A stretch of DNA of 64,000 bases from Humulus lupulus (GCF_963169125.1 NC_084802.1:23839107-23903106); one strand, 5' to 3'. Shown: positions 12,175 through 22,763, counted from the first letter of the stretch. Numbers and translations are program-made. Notes: generated from the sequence alone by a model not told the origin.

Positions 12175-13520
12175 CTGCTTTTCATACATACTCTTTAGCT
12201 GTGATCATACTCCAAGGTGCTAGTGAGAACATAAGAGTGATACACTTGGGTTGGGAAATAAAAAGTTTTACTATTCTTAAGCTTTACCAAACACTTGGGA
12301 AGTGAGGTTTAGTATATTTCAGTATTGGAGTTAGACCAATCCATAAGGTCAACTAAGGTACTCTTATTCTTTAAGTTCAATCCTTTAAAACTCTTTAGTT
12401 TCTTTAGTCCTTTTATTCAGATCCTAACTTGTGATATTGGTTTTGATTAGGCTCTTGAAACTTAAAGATCTTTCTTGGTAAGTTTCGTCTTGAAGGTTTA
12501 GTTTCCACATTTATTCTTTACTCTTTAGAAATACTCACCATTTTTATTGTTGGTTTTAGGATTGTTTCAAGTCCCGCATTTGTTCTCAAATATCCCAGTT
12601 TTGGTAAGGAAAATAGGATAGTTTCTATATGCTTATGTGTATGTTTATGTATTATATGTTTATACTATCGTATGCTATGTTATGTTTATCTGGGGCTCAT
12701 AATTGCTTAGTGCCCTAGTGTTTATCATTTTTATGTTTATAGTTATGATTTACCCTACCTCAGATATTAGACAGGGGACCTAGATGAGTTATCATATACT
12801 ATCATGTGATCTACCCTACCTCAAATATTAGACAGGGGACCTAGATGGGTTATCATATACTATCATGTGATCTAACCTACCTCAGATATTAGACAGATGA
12901 CGTAGATGGTTTATCACATGTCTTAATGGCCATTAATAGTGTAGTCTTATATGGTATACGTCTTTATAGTCATATGTTCATATGTTTATGTTTATGATAT
13001 ATGTTTTTATAGTCATATATTTTTAGTGTATGCTTATGATTTATTATGTATGTTTTAGATAGTATTATGTTTTATAGTATATGATGCAGTTTTATGCTCA
13101 TGTATGTTTTTAGTAGGTTTTCCTTGCTGGGCATTAGGCTCATTCCTTTATTTTTAGTGTGATGCACGAAATTAAATATGGAGGGCGGAAGGATTCTTGG
13201 AAGCTTGGCATGTGTGTTGAGGATGAACGGACTGAGTGGATTGCGAGTCGATCGATGATGACGTTTATTTTAGTCTTTTAAATTATGTTTTGATGTAATT
13301 CCACAATTAATATTTAAAGTTTATGTTTTATGTTTTATCAAACAATGTTTTTATGTTTTAAATAATGGGTACCCATACCATATTTTACATTCTATTTTGT
13401 AATATTTACTTTGGAATTTTAATAAAGTTATTATTATTTATTATGTATGTTTTCTTCAAAGTAGTATTAAGTCTAATAGTTTTAATGGTCCAAGGTCTTA
13501 GAAATAGTTGAGTCATTACA
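12175..13520 (+). mobile_element. 3' LTR of element II, downstream part
   Basis: Resumes after copia F. It carries TTGCTGGGCATTAGGCTCA near 13127, matching the TTGCTGGGCCTTGGCTCA block in the other Tekay-type LTRs. It ends GGTCC...GAGTCATTACA at 13520, comparable to the GGTCC...GGGCGTTACA end of solo LTR A. That the two pieces form one LTR split by copia F is an inference from end similarity and added length. Confidence 0.55.
12748..12912. repeat. 61-bp tandem repeat, about 2.7 copies
   Basis: Units begin at about 12751, 12812 and 12873, each with the core ACCTACCTCARATATTAGACAG followed by a TAGATG...TTATCA stretch. They lie inside the downstream part of the element II LTR. Solo LTR A has a 60-bp tandem repeat in a comparable region, with a different sequence. 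Confidence 0.85.
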
Positions 13521-14980
13521 TATATGAATTGTTTATATTGATTGACAAATAGTTTTATGTATGTATATATATATATATATATGTATGTATGAAGACACAC
13601 ATAATTAGGTTCTCTTTCTATTATTATTTTTTCTTTTTTCAGGTTCTTGGTGTTAATCCAATTTAAAGATTTGATACAATAAAGATGAAATATAAGAGGA
13701 ATCACATGAATGCTAAGAATAGAGGTGATGAAGCAATGGTACCATAAAATGTTAAACCTCTTTCTTTAAAATATTAGCTAAATGAAATGTCCATTTATTT
13801 AATATTCCTATTATTTATGTGCTTTGTAATCTTGATAAGTGATATTGTAGGCTTAAGGTGCTTCAATCACTCTTTTAGGCATTCTTTTATTTATTTATTT
13901 ATTTCTTTTGCATTGTAAGTATAGATCATGTGGAGTTTTGTTGTACCTAATTTCAGGCCATTTATTTCAATGTTTTCAGCTTTTTTGTGGTTGTGACTTT
14001 GGGAGAGCATGTGCAAGTAATCATATTTTGTTGTTAGGAAATAAACAAAAATCCAAGAGATTTGATTGCATATATCTTAGATTGATGATAAAAGTTTGTA
14101 GATAGATTTTGGTTCGCTGCTTTAATAGAAAAAAAAAATACATTAGTGAAACTCATAGTGCGTTATTTGTTTGTTTTATGACATATCAGTTATCTGCAGC
14201 TTTTCCTCTTAGTTGATTAATCAATTTCAAATAGAAAAATGATAAGTTCTTTTTATATTGTTATTTGTGTACAACAATATAGACGGTAGGATTAAGATTT
14301 GATCATGAGCGCATCCCAAGAGATCAAATGTTGATGAGGTTTGTACTTCTCTAACTCATAATCTCATCTTTTTTACTGTGTCTATACAATGTATATATGT
14401 GTTTCCCCTGTAATAATTAGCAGTTTCATAAATATATAATCACATACACTTTGTCATGTTAAGTTTCATTTTTTATTGATAATTTTTTTCCTTTCATTTT
14501 TATCATTACTCTTACCGAATTTTATATTGTTTAACTAACTTGACTTGAAATTATGTACATTGTGAAATTGTCTTTTGACTCTTCCCAGAGTGTGCACTAA
14601 TGAACAGTTTTGATGTACAAATTAAATGCAGTCTGCATTCCTCTACATCAACTTATTGGACTAAAATTCTCATCATAATATCATGTAAGGTTAAAATCTC
14701 TTAACTTACTATTTGCTCCCAAACTTTCTCAAATTGGACTTAATCACAATTCAATTGTTGCAACAGAAAGTAGTAATAACTGCAGTTTGAGTATGTGGCA
14801 GTTTTAGTGGTTGACAAAGGTTGTACTGGGTTCTTGTATTATGTTGATGAGAGTTTGAAAAATAAAAACAAAGTTCTTATTCAAATTATATAACTTTGTA
14901 CTGATCTCAATTTGTGCTTACTAAAGAGTGTTGGTCTCATCCACTCGATTTAGGTCATACTTGTTTGAACCGAGTAAATT

Positions 14981-15093
14981 TCTCATTTGGTCGAAAATGT
15001 ATTACTGGTGCAATGTTGTCAACATGAGTACCATTTATCTGATTCTCATTTGGTCGAAAATGTATTACTGGTGCAATGTTGTCAACATGAGTA
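14981..15093. repeat. Direct duplication, 63-bp period
   Basis: A 50-bp segment at 14981-15030 (starting TCTCATTTGGTCGAAAATG) is repeated without change at 15044-15093, with a 13-bp spacer. The lack of mismatches suggests a recent local duplication. Because 63 is a multiple of three, it keeps a chance ORF open. Confidence 0.95.
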
Positions 15094-15812
15094 ATGCAGC
15101 CAATAAAACTCTCTATGATGATCATGAGACAACTAAGGCTCATGAGGTGTGCTCATTGGATTCTAGTCATTGTTGGTTTTTTTTTTTTATTATTATAATA
15201 ATAAAATCATATTTACTTCAGGCTTTTTTACTTTCAGCTATAACATTATTACTCACCACTCAATTAAATATTACTTACTAGTATAAAAATGTTATATGCA
15301 AGAAAACAAATAAAAATTACTTCAATGTTTTTTACTTTCCGATGCAACGTTATTACTGACAATTTCATTAAAAATTACTTAGCCACATCAAAAAATTACT
15401 TACCCAATATCGTAAATAAGTTCAAACACAATACATATTTTACCTTATTGTCCTTGATTGTACACTTTTTGGACTGCAAATTACTCTATTGTCCTTATTT
15501 TTCACAACTATGCCAGCACAACTTCTTAGATTCAGTTTACATAACCGGTTAATCAAGTATAAAGTTTAAAAAAGAAAAATATCAAAATTGTTCAAAGCTT
15601 GACACTTGACAAATTATTTGGGTCCTACTTGTTGGACTAAAGAATTTTCCATTAAAAAATATAATATATATTTTTAAATATCTTTTTTCCACGAGGAGGC
15701 CCAAGTGGGTATGTCTATGATCCCATCCCCATCTCCTTTAGCTTCTTTTAATCAACTAAGAGTATCTACAACAAAAGTTAGAGTGGGCAAATCTCACCTT
15801 AAGTGGGGACTT

Positions 15813-15882
15813 TGGTGGGATTCGAACCCTGAACCAATAGAGATAAGATGCATAGATTGGTGGGATTCGAACCCTGAAACAA
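15813..15882 (-). repeat. Paired RNA polymerase III B-box-like motifs
   Basis: TGGTGGGATTCGAACCCTGAA occurs twice, about 46 bp apart. Its minus strand contains GGGTTCGAATCC, an exact match to the tRNA T-loop / pol III B-box consensus. No A-box or cloverleaf could be drawn around either copy, so these are probably tRNA- or SINE-derived scraps, not tRNA genes. Confidence 0.5.
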
Positions 15883-16186
15883 TAAAGCTCTCAATTCATG
15901 AATAAAATTATTCATTAAATGATCATTTAATAGTACTTAAGATTGTAATTAATGATGTTGACAAATGTTGAATCTAACTTTAATTATGAATCATTCAACG
16001 AGTCATGTACAATATGTAATAATTAATTAACTGAAGATTCAAAACATCTTGAGTAATAATATCTATAAGGACAAGAGTTTAATTTTAGGATTTTAAGTTT
16101 AATAATTATAAAATTTATAAATTTTATATAATGATTAATGAGATGAATTAATTATAAATTTTATTAGAACTTTGAATTATACATCT

Positions 16187-17300
16187 ATAAAGGAAAATTG
16201 CACGCTATAAGCTCAATAATATATGATATTTCATCAATATGACAAATTTAATAGGCATCCTAAATACATGCTATTTTATATAATTTTAACTATAATATAT
16301 CTTTCATTAAACTTCTCATTCTCTCTCACATTAACGTGCACCCATGATTAATTTTTGTATTCTACATAAAAAATATAAGGCTTTAATTATGCTAAACGTG
16401 TAAATCTCGAAAAAAAAATACTAAGATTAAAAAAAAAAACTAAAACGGACATCTAAGCAAAAAGTTATGGCTCACCAAATTTTTCGTCAAATTTCAACAA
16501 AGAGTATCGATGTACCATCGATTTTGGCCAAAAATCAAGTTTTATAATTGCATCGCAAGAGCATCGAAACATTATCGATGTTGTATCGATTTGAAAAAAA
16601 AAAAGTTTTCATGATTGCGTCGATTTTCCATCGAATTTGCACCGTTTTAGCAAAAAAAAAAAAATCAATTTTTGTGGATGCATTGCAATTGCATCGAAGA
16701 AGCATCGAAATAACATTGTTTTCATTTTTTTTTGTACAAAAATGATGTTATTTCGATACTTCTTCGATGCAATTGCGATGCTTCCACAAAATTTGATTTT
16801 TTGGCAAAAAATGTGCAAATTCGATGGAAAATCGATGCAATCTTGAAAACTTTTTGCGAAAACGATGCAAAATCGATGTTGTTTCGATGCTTTTACGATG
16901 CTCTTGCGATGCAATCATGAAAACTTGATTTTTGGCCAAAATAATGCAAAATCGATGGTACATCGATAGTACATTGGTGCTATATCGGTGCTCTGCACTG
17001 AAATTTGACGAAAATTTTGGTGAGGCATAACTTTTTGCTTAAATGTCCGTTTTAGTATAATTTTTTTTAATTTTAGTATTTTTTCGAGATCTACACGTTT
17101 AGCATAATTAAATCCTTAAATTTTTAATGTAAAACACAAAAATTAATCATGGGTGCACATTAATAGGAGGAGTGTTTATGAAATGAGTATTTTTGTCTAA
17201 AACATGGTTGGGAGCACATTAATATGAGGAATGTTTAAGTTAACATATTAACAAAATTTCATATATTAAGATGCATAGAACCTAAAATTTCCTTCTATAA
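16187..17300. mobile_element. 1.1-kb foldback (inverted-repeat) element
   Basis: Two arms of about 400 bp (about 16329-16735 and 16740-17166) are inverted copies of each other around a centre near 16737. Paired landmarks: TTAACGTGCACCCATGATTA (left) with TAATCATGGGTGCACATTAA (right), and AACGGACATCTAAGC with GCTTAAATGTCCGTT. Outer ends have a weaker match (TATAAAGGAAAATT near 16187, AATTTCCTTCTATA near 17285). The arms are packed with CATCGAT, GCATCGAA and related words. There is no transposase. It looks like a non-autonomous foldback or MITE-like element whose transcript would form a very long hairpin. Confidence 0.8.
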
Positions 17301-18800
17301 ATTAAGAGTTGACTTCATAAATTTTTTGTTTATTAATGAATTAATTTGAATGATAGATTCTTAAATATTTAAGAATTAAAGAATTTAATTTGATGATTTA
17401 ATAATTAATCATGAATTAATTAGATTAATCAAAGCTAATATTGAGACTAGTACATATATACTACTAAGATGTGGAGAGATTGACTCTCTATAATTGACAT
17501 GTATATGAAACATTATTTCTAATAGTTTAAATTTTATAATTTTTTTTTGCAAATAATAAAAATGGATCTATGAGATGAATACACTTGTATGACTTTAATT
17601 AAAAAGTAACCATGAACTTTACCTATATTCTTAATAACGGAAAATAAAAGTATTGAGTATAATTAAGACTATTGAATATATAATTAACACTATTATTTTT
17701 TGGTTGACGTATAAATCAAGTAAGACTTTTTAGGAGAATACCGTTATATTAATTATTTACAAATTTATAGTTATTTTAATTAATCATGCATCCTTAAATG
17801 CTCTAATTTTATGAAAGTTTTTTTTATGATCTATTTGGGATCAAATCCTTTCCATGCAATGAGAGAATAAAAAATGATTTCACCAATCACGTGATCATAT
17901 CTGATTCAAAAAAATATTTTTAGATGACCATTGGACTCCAACATAGGATTTGATATAATATGATTAGTGGACAATTATAAATTTAAATTTTAAAATATTA
18001 TATTTGATTTTTTTATCAAATATGTTTGAATTTTATCAAATAAGATTATTTTATAAACAAATATTATTTATATTTAAAAAAACAAATTTTTTTTTTTATA
18101 AAGCCCCAAAAAAAACTACAAGAATCAAGTTTTTGTTATTAAATCTTTTTATTTTGATTTTATGATGCTTAGTGTTAATTTTCATAATATATATATATAT
18201 ATATATATATTTAAATATACAATTTTTTTTTAGAATGTATACAATTGTTTCCTCTAAAAAAAAATATACTTGATTTGGAAATTAAAGATTTTATTTTAGA
18301 TTTTTTTACAAAAGATAAATCTTGAATTATTGAAAATTTAGGAAAGTGTGAGAAATTAAACACATACCATTGAGAACACATAATAAATTTGAGAGAAATT
18401 TATAGCAAAAATGTCTAATTTATTATGTTTGTAGCATTTAAGTACTTAACTAATTTTTTTATTGGCTAAAGTACTTTCTGTCTATGCTTTAGTGCAGTTT
18501 ACTACAATTAGCAATTCTCACTAATATGTTCGATTGTAACACGTAGGCGATAATACTCAATTAAATAGATATTTGTAGTGAAAATACCTTATTAAAAATA
18601 TATTTATGGCGAAAGTACTAAATTTAAGAAATATTTGCGACGAAAGTACCAAAATTATAAGAAAATTTCACGCTATGATGACGAACTTAAAGACGAAATA
18701 AACAGAGACATTAAACTACAACAAAATATGGAGGAAAGATATATTAGCAGCAAAAAAATAACTTACATTTTTGAGCAAATATCTAAATTTGACTACTCAA
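17301..18800. other. AT-rich intergenic region upstream of SUVH
   Basis: Very AT-rich with poly-T tracts and a (TA)n run at about 18187-18210. I see no gene or clear transposon. A short degenerate repeat with GCGAAAGTAC (about 18609 and 18639) precedes the SUVH promoter. Confidence 0.6.
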
Positions 18801-18810
18801 ATCACCGAGC

Positions 18811-18847
18811 AACGACATCGTTTTGGAAAATAATACAGGTATAAATA
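18811..18847 (+). promoter_or_regulatory. Core promoter of the SUVH gene
   Basis: TATAAATA at 18840-18847 is followed by a CT-rich stretch (TCTTCTTCTTCC), the usual plant core promoter plus Y-patch layout. Just upstream, AACGACATCGTTTT (18811-18824) is a near-palindrome of the AACGACGTCGTTT type. The transcription start is likely near 18870-18880. Confidence 0.65.
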
Positions 18848-18869
18848 CGTCTTCTTCTTCCAACTCAAA

Positions 18870-19388
18870 TCAAACGCCTGGCTCTGCATTTTTCTTCAAC
18901 TCACCGAAGTCACCAATCACCATCACCAAGTGGTGGTGAAGTGACCCCTAATCAAAGCTCAGTCTATCAATGTGCCACTGGTAAATTCTCTCTGCTCCTC
19001 TTCCTGCCCTAATATATGTAAAATTCACTAATTATGACGTTGATCCAGTACTCCTTTCCTTTATATTCTTTCTCATAAAGATTTTTGCATGGCATTCAAA
19101 CCCTTATACATGTATGTTTATATGTTTGTAATTCGAATTACCGGACTGTAAATTGGGTGTTGAATGGAGTGTGGAAGCTATAAGATTTATTTCATCATAG
19201 TAGTCATAATTTCTCCAAGTCAAACCAACTGTAAATTGTGTCTTTATTTTTTATTTTGGGATTTGCTTTCTTCAAAAGATTTCATTTTTTGAATTATTGT
19301 CATAAAAAATTATTACCCAAGTAATGATATTGAAATTTTGTGAATGTAGCATATTTCATTCTGGGCTGCGATTTTAAGCTACTGTGAG
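18870..19388 (+). other. SUVH 5' leader: exon, intron, exon
   Basis: A leader exon runs from about 18870 to 18980 and ends CCACTG|GTAAAT (donor at 18981). The intron's best acceptor is TGTAG at 19345-19349, after a T-rich tract. The second exon begins at 19350 and carries the start codon at 19389. A leader intron before an intronless CDS is common in SUVH genes. Splice sites are predicted by motif only. Confidence 0.6.
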
Positions 19389-22103
19389 ATGACAGTTTCA
19401 GCCATCAGAGAGATTTCTCATGTTAATGAGGAGCTTGGTGAAGACAAGTGTGACTTTGGAGTGAATAAGGGAATCTTGGTGAAGACAAAGACCATTGATA
19501 AGGATGCAGCTCAACCTAAGAAGTCTTTGAAATCATTTGTTTCTTTGAAGAACAAAAGTTTAGATCATGAGACGTTTGGAGTGGGAATGGGTGATGAAGT
19601 CTTGATGGAGACAGTGAAGACTGATGGGAAGCAATCAGAAGGGAGTATTCGACGTGAACAAGAGTCTATGGGGGTACTTGATTCTTTAAAGAAGAAAAGT
19701 TTTGATCAAGTGGAGTCTGGGAGAGGAAGAGAGGAAGTAAGTGGGGTGGAAAGACTTGATAGCAAGACTTCTTGTGGGAGAAAGAATAAAGGAAATGTCC
19801 CAAAAAGAAAGTATCGGAAGAAGAATGCTTCTTGTCAACGCACATCTCATCTTGGTGTTTCAGATGAACAGAATTCGCTTGAGCATAACGAGTACGACGG
19901 TCATGATGGTGGTGGTGCAAGTTCCGCCAGGGAAAAAGTAAAGGAGGCATTGTTTTTGTTTCGGAAGCTCTTGCAGGAAGATGCTGACACAAAGGAAGAA
20001 AGACCTCGCCACAAAAGGGTTGATTATCAAGTTGCAAAGATACTTGAGGATGACAAGAAGACTGTAAACACAGACATAAAACTTTTGGGGCATCTCCCTG
20101 GAGTTGAAGTTGGCGATGAATTCAAATGTAGGATGGAACTTAGTATTATTGGTCTCCATAGGCAAACTCAAAGTGGAATAAGCTGTTCAAAGCATGGTGG
20201 GAAGACTATTGCAGCAAGTATTGTTGCATCTGAAGACCACACCGATGATTTAGATAATTCGAATGTCTTGATTTATACAGGTCAAGGAAGTTCGGTATAC
20301 TCGGTTAAAAAGCCTGAAGATCAGAAGCTTGAAGGTGGAAACCTTGCATTAAAAAATAGTATGGATGAAAAGACTCCTATTAGGGTGATACGAGGTTGTG
20401 ATCCATATAAGAGGAGATTTAGGAAGTTTGTATACATTGGGCTTTATTTGGTGGAAAGTTATAGGCAGGTTAAGGGGCCACAAGGTAATCTCGTTTATAA
20501 GTTCTGGCTTGAGAGAATTCCTGGTCAACCAGAGGTTGTGTATAAAGAAGTTAAGAAGAGTAAAAGACCGAAAGCTCAAAAAGGTGTCTGTCTAGGTGAT
20601 GTTTCTCAGGAGAAGGTAATTCAAACATGTGCGGTGGATACTACAGATGAGAACCCTCCACCTTTTCAATACAGAACCACTGAGAGAATTCCTGATCAAC
20701 CAGAAGTTGCCCAGAAAGAAGTGAAGCTGACTAACAAATCTAATGCACATAAAGGTGTCTCTCTAGATGATATTTCTCCCGGGAAGGGGGTAAGTCCAAC
20801 AAGACATGTTGTGAATACTATAGATGATGATCCTCCTCCTTTGAAATACAGAGCCATAGAACTAGACGAGGCCCAAAAAGAAGTGAAGAAGAGTGAAAAA
20901 TCTGAACCACAAAAAGGTGTCCGTCTAGATGATATTTCTCATGGGAAGGTGGTAATTCCAACATGTGCTGTGAATACCAATGATGATGAGATACCTCCAC
21001 CTTTAAGATACAAAACCATCAAGACTATTCCTGATGAACCAGAGGTTGGACAGAAAGGTGTGAAGAAGCGCAAAAGATCTAAATCACTAAAAGGTGTTTG
21101 TCTAGATGATATATCTCACGGGAAGGAGGTAATTCCAATACGTGATGTGAATACTAATGATGATGAGAGACCTCCACCTTTAAAATACAAAACCATAAAG
21201 AGTATTCCTGGTGAACCAGAGGTTGCACAGAAAGGTGTGAAAAAGCGTAAAAGATCTAAATCACAAAAAAGTATTTGTCTAGATGATATTTCTCACGGGA
21301 AGGAGGTAATTCCAATATGTGCTGTGAATAATATAGATGATGAGAAACCTCCATCTTTTAAATACACAACCAATTTGGTTTATCCTGATTGGTGCCATAT
21401 TACTCCTCCTAAGGGTTGTGACTGTATTGATGGATGCTCAGATTCTAAAATCTGTTCTTGTGCTGTCAAGAATGGAGGTAAAATGCCATATAACTCTAAT
21501 GGGACTGCTGTCAACGAGAAGCTCCTTGTTTATGAGTGCGGCCCTTCTTGTAAATGCCCTCCTTCTTGTCGCAATAGAGTGAGTCAGCATGGTATCAAAT
21601 TTAAACTCGAAATTTTCAAAACCAAGTTAAGGGGATGGGGTTTGAGATCCCAAGAATGCATTCCTATAGGCAGTTTTATATGTGAATACATAGGAGAACT
21701 CCTTAAGGATGAGGAAGCAGAAAAAAGAGCTGGTTACGATGATTACCTCTTTGATATTGGAAAAAACTATGATTGCAATACAAACATTGATGAAGATTTG
21801 AATAGTTGTGAAGATGTAGATGATGACGACGGGTTCACCATTGATGCAGCAGAGTATGGCAATGTGGGGAGATTCATTAACCATAGTTGTACACCAAATA
21901 TTTATGCACAAAAAATCTTGTATAATCATGAGGATGACAGCATTCCTCACATTATGTTTTTTGCTGCTGAGAAAATTCATCCTTTTCAAGAGCTAACTTA
22001 TGATTACCATTACATTATCGATCAAGTTCGTGATGCAAATGGAAATATAAAGAAGAAGAGCTGCTTTTGTGGCTCTCGTGAATGCACTGGTAGATTGTAT
22101 TGA
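19389..22103 (+). CDS. SUVH: SUVH5/6-type SRA-SET histone H3K9 methyltransferase
   Basis: 904 residues, intronless. N-terminal 1-180 is Lys-rich and low in conservation. An EKVKEALFLFRKLLQED motif (182-198) precedes the SRA domain (about 233-378: GVEVGDEF, GLHRQTQSGI, LIYTGQG, PEDQKLEGGNLALKNS, RVIRG). Residues 377-662 are five tandem copies of a linker normally present once. Pre-SET (about 670-727) has nine zinc-binding Cys: 677, 679, 683, 689, 691, 717, 721, 723, 727. SET runs about 735-880 with GWGLRS, CEYIGE, GRFINHSC (827-834) and ELTYDYHY; post-SET CFCGSRECTGRLY ends the protein. The SRA motif usually reading YDG is Y349-I350-G351. Family role: SRA binds methylated cytosine, and SET mono- or dimethylates H3K9 in the nucleus, supporting CHH/CHG methylation and transposon silencing. 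All catalytic motifs look intact. At 904 residues it is about 110 longer than Arabidopsis SUVH5/6 (about 790, from memory). Confidence 0.95.
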   Translation: MTVSAIREISHVNEELGEDKCDFGVNKGILVKTKTIDKDAAQPKKSLKSFVSLKNKSLDHETFGVGMGDEVLMETVKTDGKQSEGSIRREQESMGVLDSLKKKSFDQVESGRGREEVSGVERLDSKTSCGRKNKGNVPKRKYRKKNASCQRTSHLGVSDEQNSLEHNEYDGHDGGGASSAREKVKEALFLFRKLLQEDADTKEERPRHKRVDYQVAKILEDDKKTVNTDIKLLGHLPGVEVGDEFKCRMELSIIGLHRQTQSGISCSKHGGKTIAASIVASEDHTDDLDNSNVLIYTGQGSSVYSVKKPEDQKLEGGNLALKNSMDEKTPIRVIRGCDPYKRRFRKFVYIGLYLVESYRQVKGPQGNLVYKFWLERIPGQPEVVYKEVKKSKRPKAQKGVCLGDVSQEKVIQTCAVDTTDENPPPFQYRTTERIPDQPEVAQKEVKLTNKSNAHKGVSLDDISPGKGVSPTRHVVNTIDDDPPPLKYRAIELDEAQKEVKKSEKSEPQKGVRLDDISHGKVVIPTCAVNTNDDEIPPPLRYKTIKTIPDEPEVGQKGVKKRKRSKSLKGVCLDDISHGKEVIPIRDVNTNDDERPPPLKYKTIKSIPGEPEVAQKGVKKRKRSKSQKSICLDDISHGKEVIPICAVNNIDDEKPPSFKYTTNLVYPDWCHITPPKGCDCIDGCSDSKICSCAVKNGGKMPYNSNGTAVNEKLLVYECGPSCKCPPSCRNRVSQHGIKFKLEIFKTKLRGWGLRSQECIPIGSFICEYIGELLKDEEAEKRAGYDDYLFDIGKNYDCNTNIDEDLNSCEDVDDDDGFTIDAAEYGNVGRFINHSCTPNIYAQKILYNHEDDSIPHIMFFAAEKIHPFQELTYDYHYIIDQVRDANGNIKKKSCFCGSRECTGRLY
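20517..21374 (+). repeat. Five-fold in-frame tandem repeat inside SUVH
   Basis: Units at residues 377-433, 434-489, 490-546, 547-605 and 606-662 (56-59 residues, 168-177 bp each). Shared order: IPxxPEVxQK, a basic KKRKRSK-like patch, KGVxLDDISHGK, VIP, VNTxDDExPPP, then KYxT. Units 4 and 5 are nearly identical in DNA; units 1-3 are more diverged and unit 3 lacks two residues near its start. Only unit 5 joins pre-SET, as in normal SUVH proteins. The basic KKRKRSKS patch (559-566, 618-625) resembles a nuclear localisation signal. Confidence 0.93.
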
Positions 22104-22538
22104 GCAGACTAGTTAGAAAGTTTGGACTATAAAAGAAGGTAACCACTTGTTCCTTGATGTAAAATTTTTGTATTAATTAGTATTCTTATTCTTTTCCTTT
22201 TCCTTCATGAGTTCATTTATACAGATTTGTAAAAATTGTAATTATTTGTGTATGTGCTCTACACTCTCTCTTGTTGGTAGTATGTTGGAGTGCATCAATG
22301 ACAATCAATTTCTTTTTTGAGAGCCCACTTATTTATCCTGGTCTTGAATCTCAAAATTGTGCTTCATTATATGTATTTCTCTTCTGGTTAAAGATGTATT
22401 GCGCTTTGTGGGGTGTGGTCTTTGGAGGGTATAAGAGCAGAAAAAGGCTGATTGGGTCCTCATTCTGTATTCATCAAGTTTAGAATTTAATGTTAATAAT
22501 ATGAATTATTTCTTAGTTCAGGGTCAGATTTCTCAACA
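22104..22538 (+). other. SUVH 3' untranslated region and flank
   Basis: AT-rich sequence after the stop codon, with T-rich and TTTGTA-containing elements around 22170-22250 that suit plant polyadenylation. No canonical AATAAA stands out. The open frame at 22271-22483 has no family signature. Confidence 0.5.
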
Positions 22539-22558
22539 TTCTAGTTTGAAGCTTGAAC
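22539..22558 (+). repeat. 20-bp direct repeat flanking copia element G, left copy
   Basis: TTCTAGTTTGAAGCTTGAAC immediately precedes the left LTR and recurs exactly at 26544-26563 immediately after the right LTR. The three bases before each copy (ACA) also match. Copia integrases normally leave 5-bp duplications, so this is far too long for a standard one. Confidence 0.95.
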
Positions 22559-22763
22559 TGTGGAAAATTAGTTTTACATAGGCACTGTACAGGTTTAAAC
22601 AAATCTGTTATTTAATACAAAATATTCTAGATTAATTACAGATATTCTAAGCTAAATCAATTAGCCTAAAACTAAATAATCTAATTATAGTAACTTTTTA
22701 ATAATTCAACTTGATTTTTTTAAAAGATACTGAGTAAATGCTTAATATACAATATTTTCTACA
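22559..22763 (-). mobile_element. 3' LTR of copia element G
   Basis: 205-bp LTR (plus-strand ends TGTGGAAAATTA and TATTTTCTACA). On the minus strand it begins TGTAGAAAATATTG. It matches the LTR at 26320-26543 but lacks about 20 bp of its interior (AT-rich region near 22575). A polypurine tract (minus strand CTTGAGGGAGGG, 22764-22775) borders it. Confidence 0.9.

Larger units (their letters stand above)
13521..16186. other. AT-rich intergenic region with no gene
   Basis: No ORF with recognisable similarity. It holds a short TA repeat (about 13565-13583), a 63-bp-period duplication (14981-15093) and a pair of B-box-like motifs (15813-15882). The open frames at 13908-14105, 14928-15281 and 15289-15552 have no family signature and AT-rich, low-complexity codon use, so they are not called as genes. 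Confidence 0.6.

Noticed and set aside
13406..13705. 99-residue minus-strand ORF
   Set aside because: AT-rich with a TA repeat giving Tyr-Ile runs; it straddles the element II LTR end and has no domain.
15813..15882. tRNA gene
   Set aside because: Only the T-loop-like word matches; no acceptor stem, D-arm or anticodon arm can be drawn.
16548..16963. Several overlapping ORFs on both strands
   Set aside because: They mirror each other because the region is an inverted repeat; no domain is present.
19741..21989. Other ORFs on both strands inside the SUVH region
   Set aside because: They are shadow frames of a 904-codon ORF with complete domain order.
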